DNA of 64,000 nucleotides, taken from Billgrantia bachuensis (GTDB taxonomy: Bacteria > Pseudomonadota > Gammaproteobacteria > Pseudomonadales > Halomonadaceae). This document shows, piece by piece, positions 62,834-64,000 of this stretch (position 1 is the stretch's first letter; each line of letters starts with the position of its first letter). The position numbers and the translations under genes are program-made. A model generated the notes under the pieces. It made no database searches and was not told where the DNA came from. It saw only the letters and a program-made list of their open reading frames with translations. The DNA lies in the NCBI RefSeq assembly GCF_011742165.1, contig NZ_JAAQTO010000017.1:1-64000 (forward strand), written 5' to 3'.

Positions 62834-63934
62834 TCACCGCTTGTGGCCGGTATGCAGTTTTCTTTCCAAGTACTGGCTGTAACGCGACATGCTGAAGCAG
62901 AAGATCCAGAACATGAACGCGGCGAACACGTAGCCCTCCAGGGAGAAGCCCAGCCAGCGGGAGTCCGACAGTGCCGCCTGCACGATGCCCAGCAGGTCGA
63001 ACAGCCCGATGATCATGACCAGGGTGGTGTCCTTGAACAGCGAGATGAAGGTATTGACGATACCGGGGATCATCATCTTCAGCGCCTGGGGCAGCACGAT
63101 CAGGCCCATGCGCATCCAGTAGCTCATGCCCAGCGCCGCCGCCGCCTCCTCCTGGCCACGGGGGATCGCCTGCAACCCGCCGCGGATCACCTCGGCCATG
63201 TAGGCGCTCTGGAACAGGGTGATGCCGATGAAGGCCCGGATCAGGCGGTCGACGCTGACGCCGGTAGGCATGAACAGCGGCAGCATCACCGAGGCCATGA
63301 ACAGTACCGTGATCAACGGCACGCCGCGCCAGAACTCGATGAACACCACGCAGAAGCTCTTGACGATGGGCATCTGCGAACGCCGTCCCAAGGCCAGCAG
63401 AATGCCGATCGGCAACGCACCGACCATGCCCACTACTGCCAGTACCAGGGTCAGCATCAGGCCGCCCCAGCGATGGGTCTCCACGACCGGCAAGCCGAAG
63501 TGGCCACCATAGAGCATGAAATAGGCGAATATCGGGAACACCACCAGCACCGCCAGCGCCACCCAGCGCTTGAACGGCAACCGCGGGATGGCCAGCCAGG
63601 CGATCAGGGCGGCAAAGGTGACGAACGTCACCTCGACCCGCCAGATCTCGCCACGCGGATAGAGCCCATAGATGAACTGGGTGAAACGGGCGCTGACGAA
63701 CACCCAGCAGGCCCCCTCGCGAGAGCAGTCATCCCGCGTGGTGCCGATCCAGTCGGCATTGATGAAGGCCCACTGAATCGTCGGCGTCAGCAGCAGATAG
63801 AGCAGGTAGAGACCCAGCAGGGTGAAAAAGCTGTTCACCGGCCCGCTGAACAGGTTGGCCCGCAGCCAGGCCACCGGTCCTACCGTATTCTTCGGCGCCG
63901 GTCGCGCCTCGATCATCTTGTGTTGAATCGTCAT
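62834..63934 (-). CDS. aapM: General L-amino-acid ABC transporter permease AapM
   Basis: A 366-aa inner-membrane permease, long as AapM proteins are because of an N-terminal extension with extra helices (NSFFTLLGLYLLYLLLTPTIQWAFINADW) and a CSREGACW loop with two cysteines. The core from about residue 160 has TLVLAVVGMVGALPIGILLALGRRSQMPIVKSFCVVFIEFWRGVPLITVLFMASVMLPLF and the EAA loop IPRGQEEAAAALGMSYWMRMGLIVLPQALKMMIPGIVN. ATG 63934 has CTAGGAGAGG upstream. It follows aapQ after an 11-nt gap. Confidence 0.94.
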   Translation of the reverse strand: MTIQHKMIEARPAPKNTVGPVAWLRANLFSGPVNSFFTLLGLYLLYLLLTPTIQWAFINADWIGTTRDDCSREGACWVFVSARFTQFIYGLYPRGEIWRVEVTFVTFAALIAWLAIPRLPFKRWVALAVLVVFPIFAYFMLYGGHFGLPVVETHRWGGLMLTLVLAVVGMVGALPIGILLALGRRSQMPIVKSFCVVFIEFWRGVPLITVLFMASVMLPLFMPTGVSVDRLIRAFIGITLFQSAYMAEVIRGGLQAIPRGQEEAAAALGMSYWMRMGLIVLPQALKMMIPGIVNTFISLFKDTTLVMIIGLFDLLGIVQAALSDSRWLGFSLEGYVFAAFMFWIFCFSMSRYSQYLERKLHTGHKR

Positions 63935-63944
63935 GGCGCCTCTC

Positions 63945-64000
63945 CTAGCGTTCCACCAGCGCCACACGGGCGTTGAACCAGTTCATGAACATCGATACCA
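63945..64000 (-). CDS. aapQ: General L-amino-acid ABC transporter permease AapQ, C-terminal fragment
   Basis: Only the last residues are in the window: VSMFMNWFNARVALVER then TAG at 63945-63947. N-x-x-VALVER is the usual AapQ end. The gene continues past the right edge; the binding protein AapJ would be expected beyond it. Confidence 0.8.
   Translation of the reverse strand, partial: VSMFMNWFNARVALVER

Overview
The window reads as a chromosomal segment of a moderately halophilic gammaproteobacterium of the family Halomonadaceae (Halomonas or a close relative). The reasons are the high GC content, the many acidic proteins, a complete teaABCD locus (the ectoine-specific TRAP transporter known from Halomonas elongata), and gene orders typical of gammaproteobacteria: hemCDXY divergent from argH, then lptM-lysA-dapF-DUF484-xerC-yigB. 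I saw no phage, plasmid, transposase, tRNA, rRNA or CRISPR. Most of the window is core housekeeping DNA with short intergenic gaps and many 1-8 nt gene overlaps.

Layout. 0-9 kb: end of pyk, mgsA, pgi, a translationally coupled crcB pair, a YbiO-type MscS channel, and a two-gene PQQ dehydrogenase (small membrane protein plus periplasmic quinoprotein). 8.5-20 kb: hemCDXY (minus strand), then argH, the small lipoprotein gene lptM, lysA, dapF, DUF484, xerC, yigB, and engB on the opposite strand. 20-30 kb: cytochrome c4, dsbA, an EEP-family hydrolase, a TRAP permease pair without a binding protein, a YqaA-like membrane protein, thiD, a tandem Usp protein, dtd, an ABC-F ATPase and a DUF2390 protein. 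30-34 kb: teaABCD. 34-42.7 kb: an FKBP isomerase, a PHB-depolymerase-like secreted hydrolase, a SCO1 pair, an AEC permease, a probable Fur-controlled small RNA, a LysR/EamA divergent pair, trmB, thiG, thiS, DUF423 and a thioesterase. 42.8-50 kb: malate synthase G, a lysophospholipase-like hydrolase, a lipoprotein with LpoB-like features, a cation exchanger, comM and ubiK. 50-54.4 kb: glnK-amtB under an NtrC/sigma-54 signal, a second PII gene, and fpr divergent from a finR-type LysR gene. 54.4-64 kb: a dCache chemoreceptor, a host-attachment-family protein, a phosphonate/phosphite ABC importer (phnD-C-E-E), a histidine phosphatase, a relic of a GGDEF domain, and an Aap-type amino-acid ABC transporter cut by the window edge.

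The most interesting unannotated element is at 37.82-37.97 kb. A TTGACA promoter overlapped by a Fur-box-like sequence is followed by about 116 nt with two 5' hairpins, an unpaired segment containing CCCCCTCATTGCT, and a textbook intrinsic terminator. This is the architecture of RyhB/PrrF-type iron-sparing RNAs, and the 13-nt putative seed is repeated 70 nt downstream. Other points: heptanucleotide arrays of different sequence just downstream of several genes, a 118-bp dispersed-repeat-like dyad after comM, intercistronic hairpins after both binding-protein genes (teaA, phnD), an IclR-like operator before malate synthase, and a minus-strand terminator in the leader of the crcB pair.
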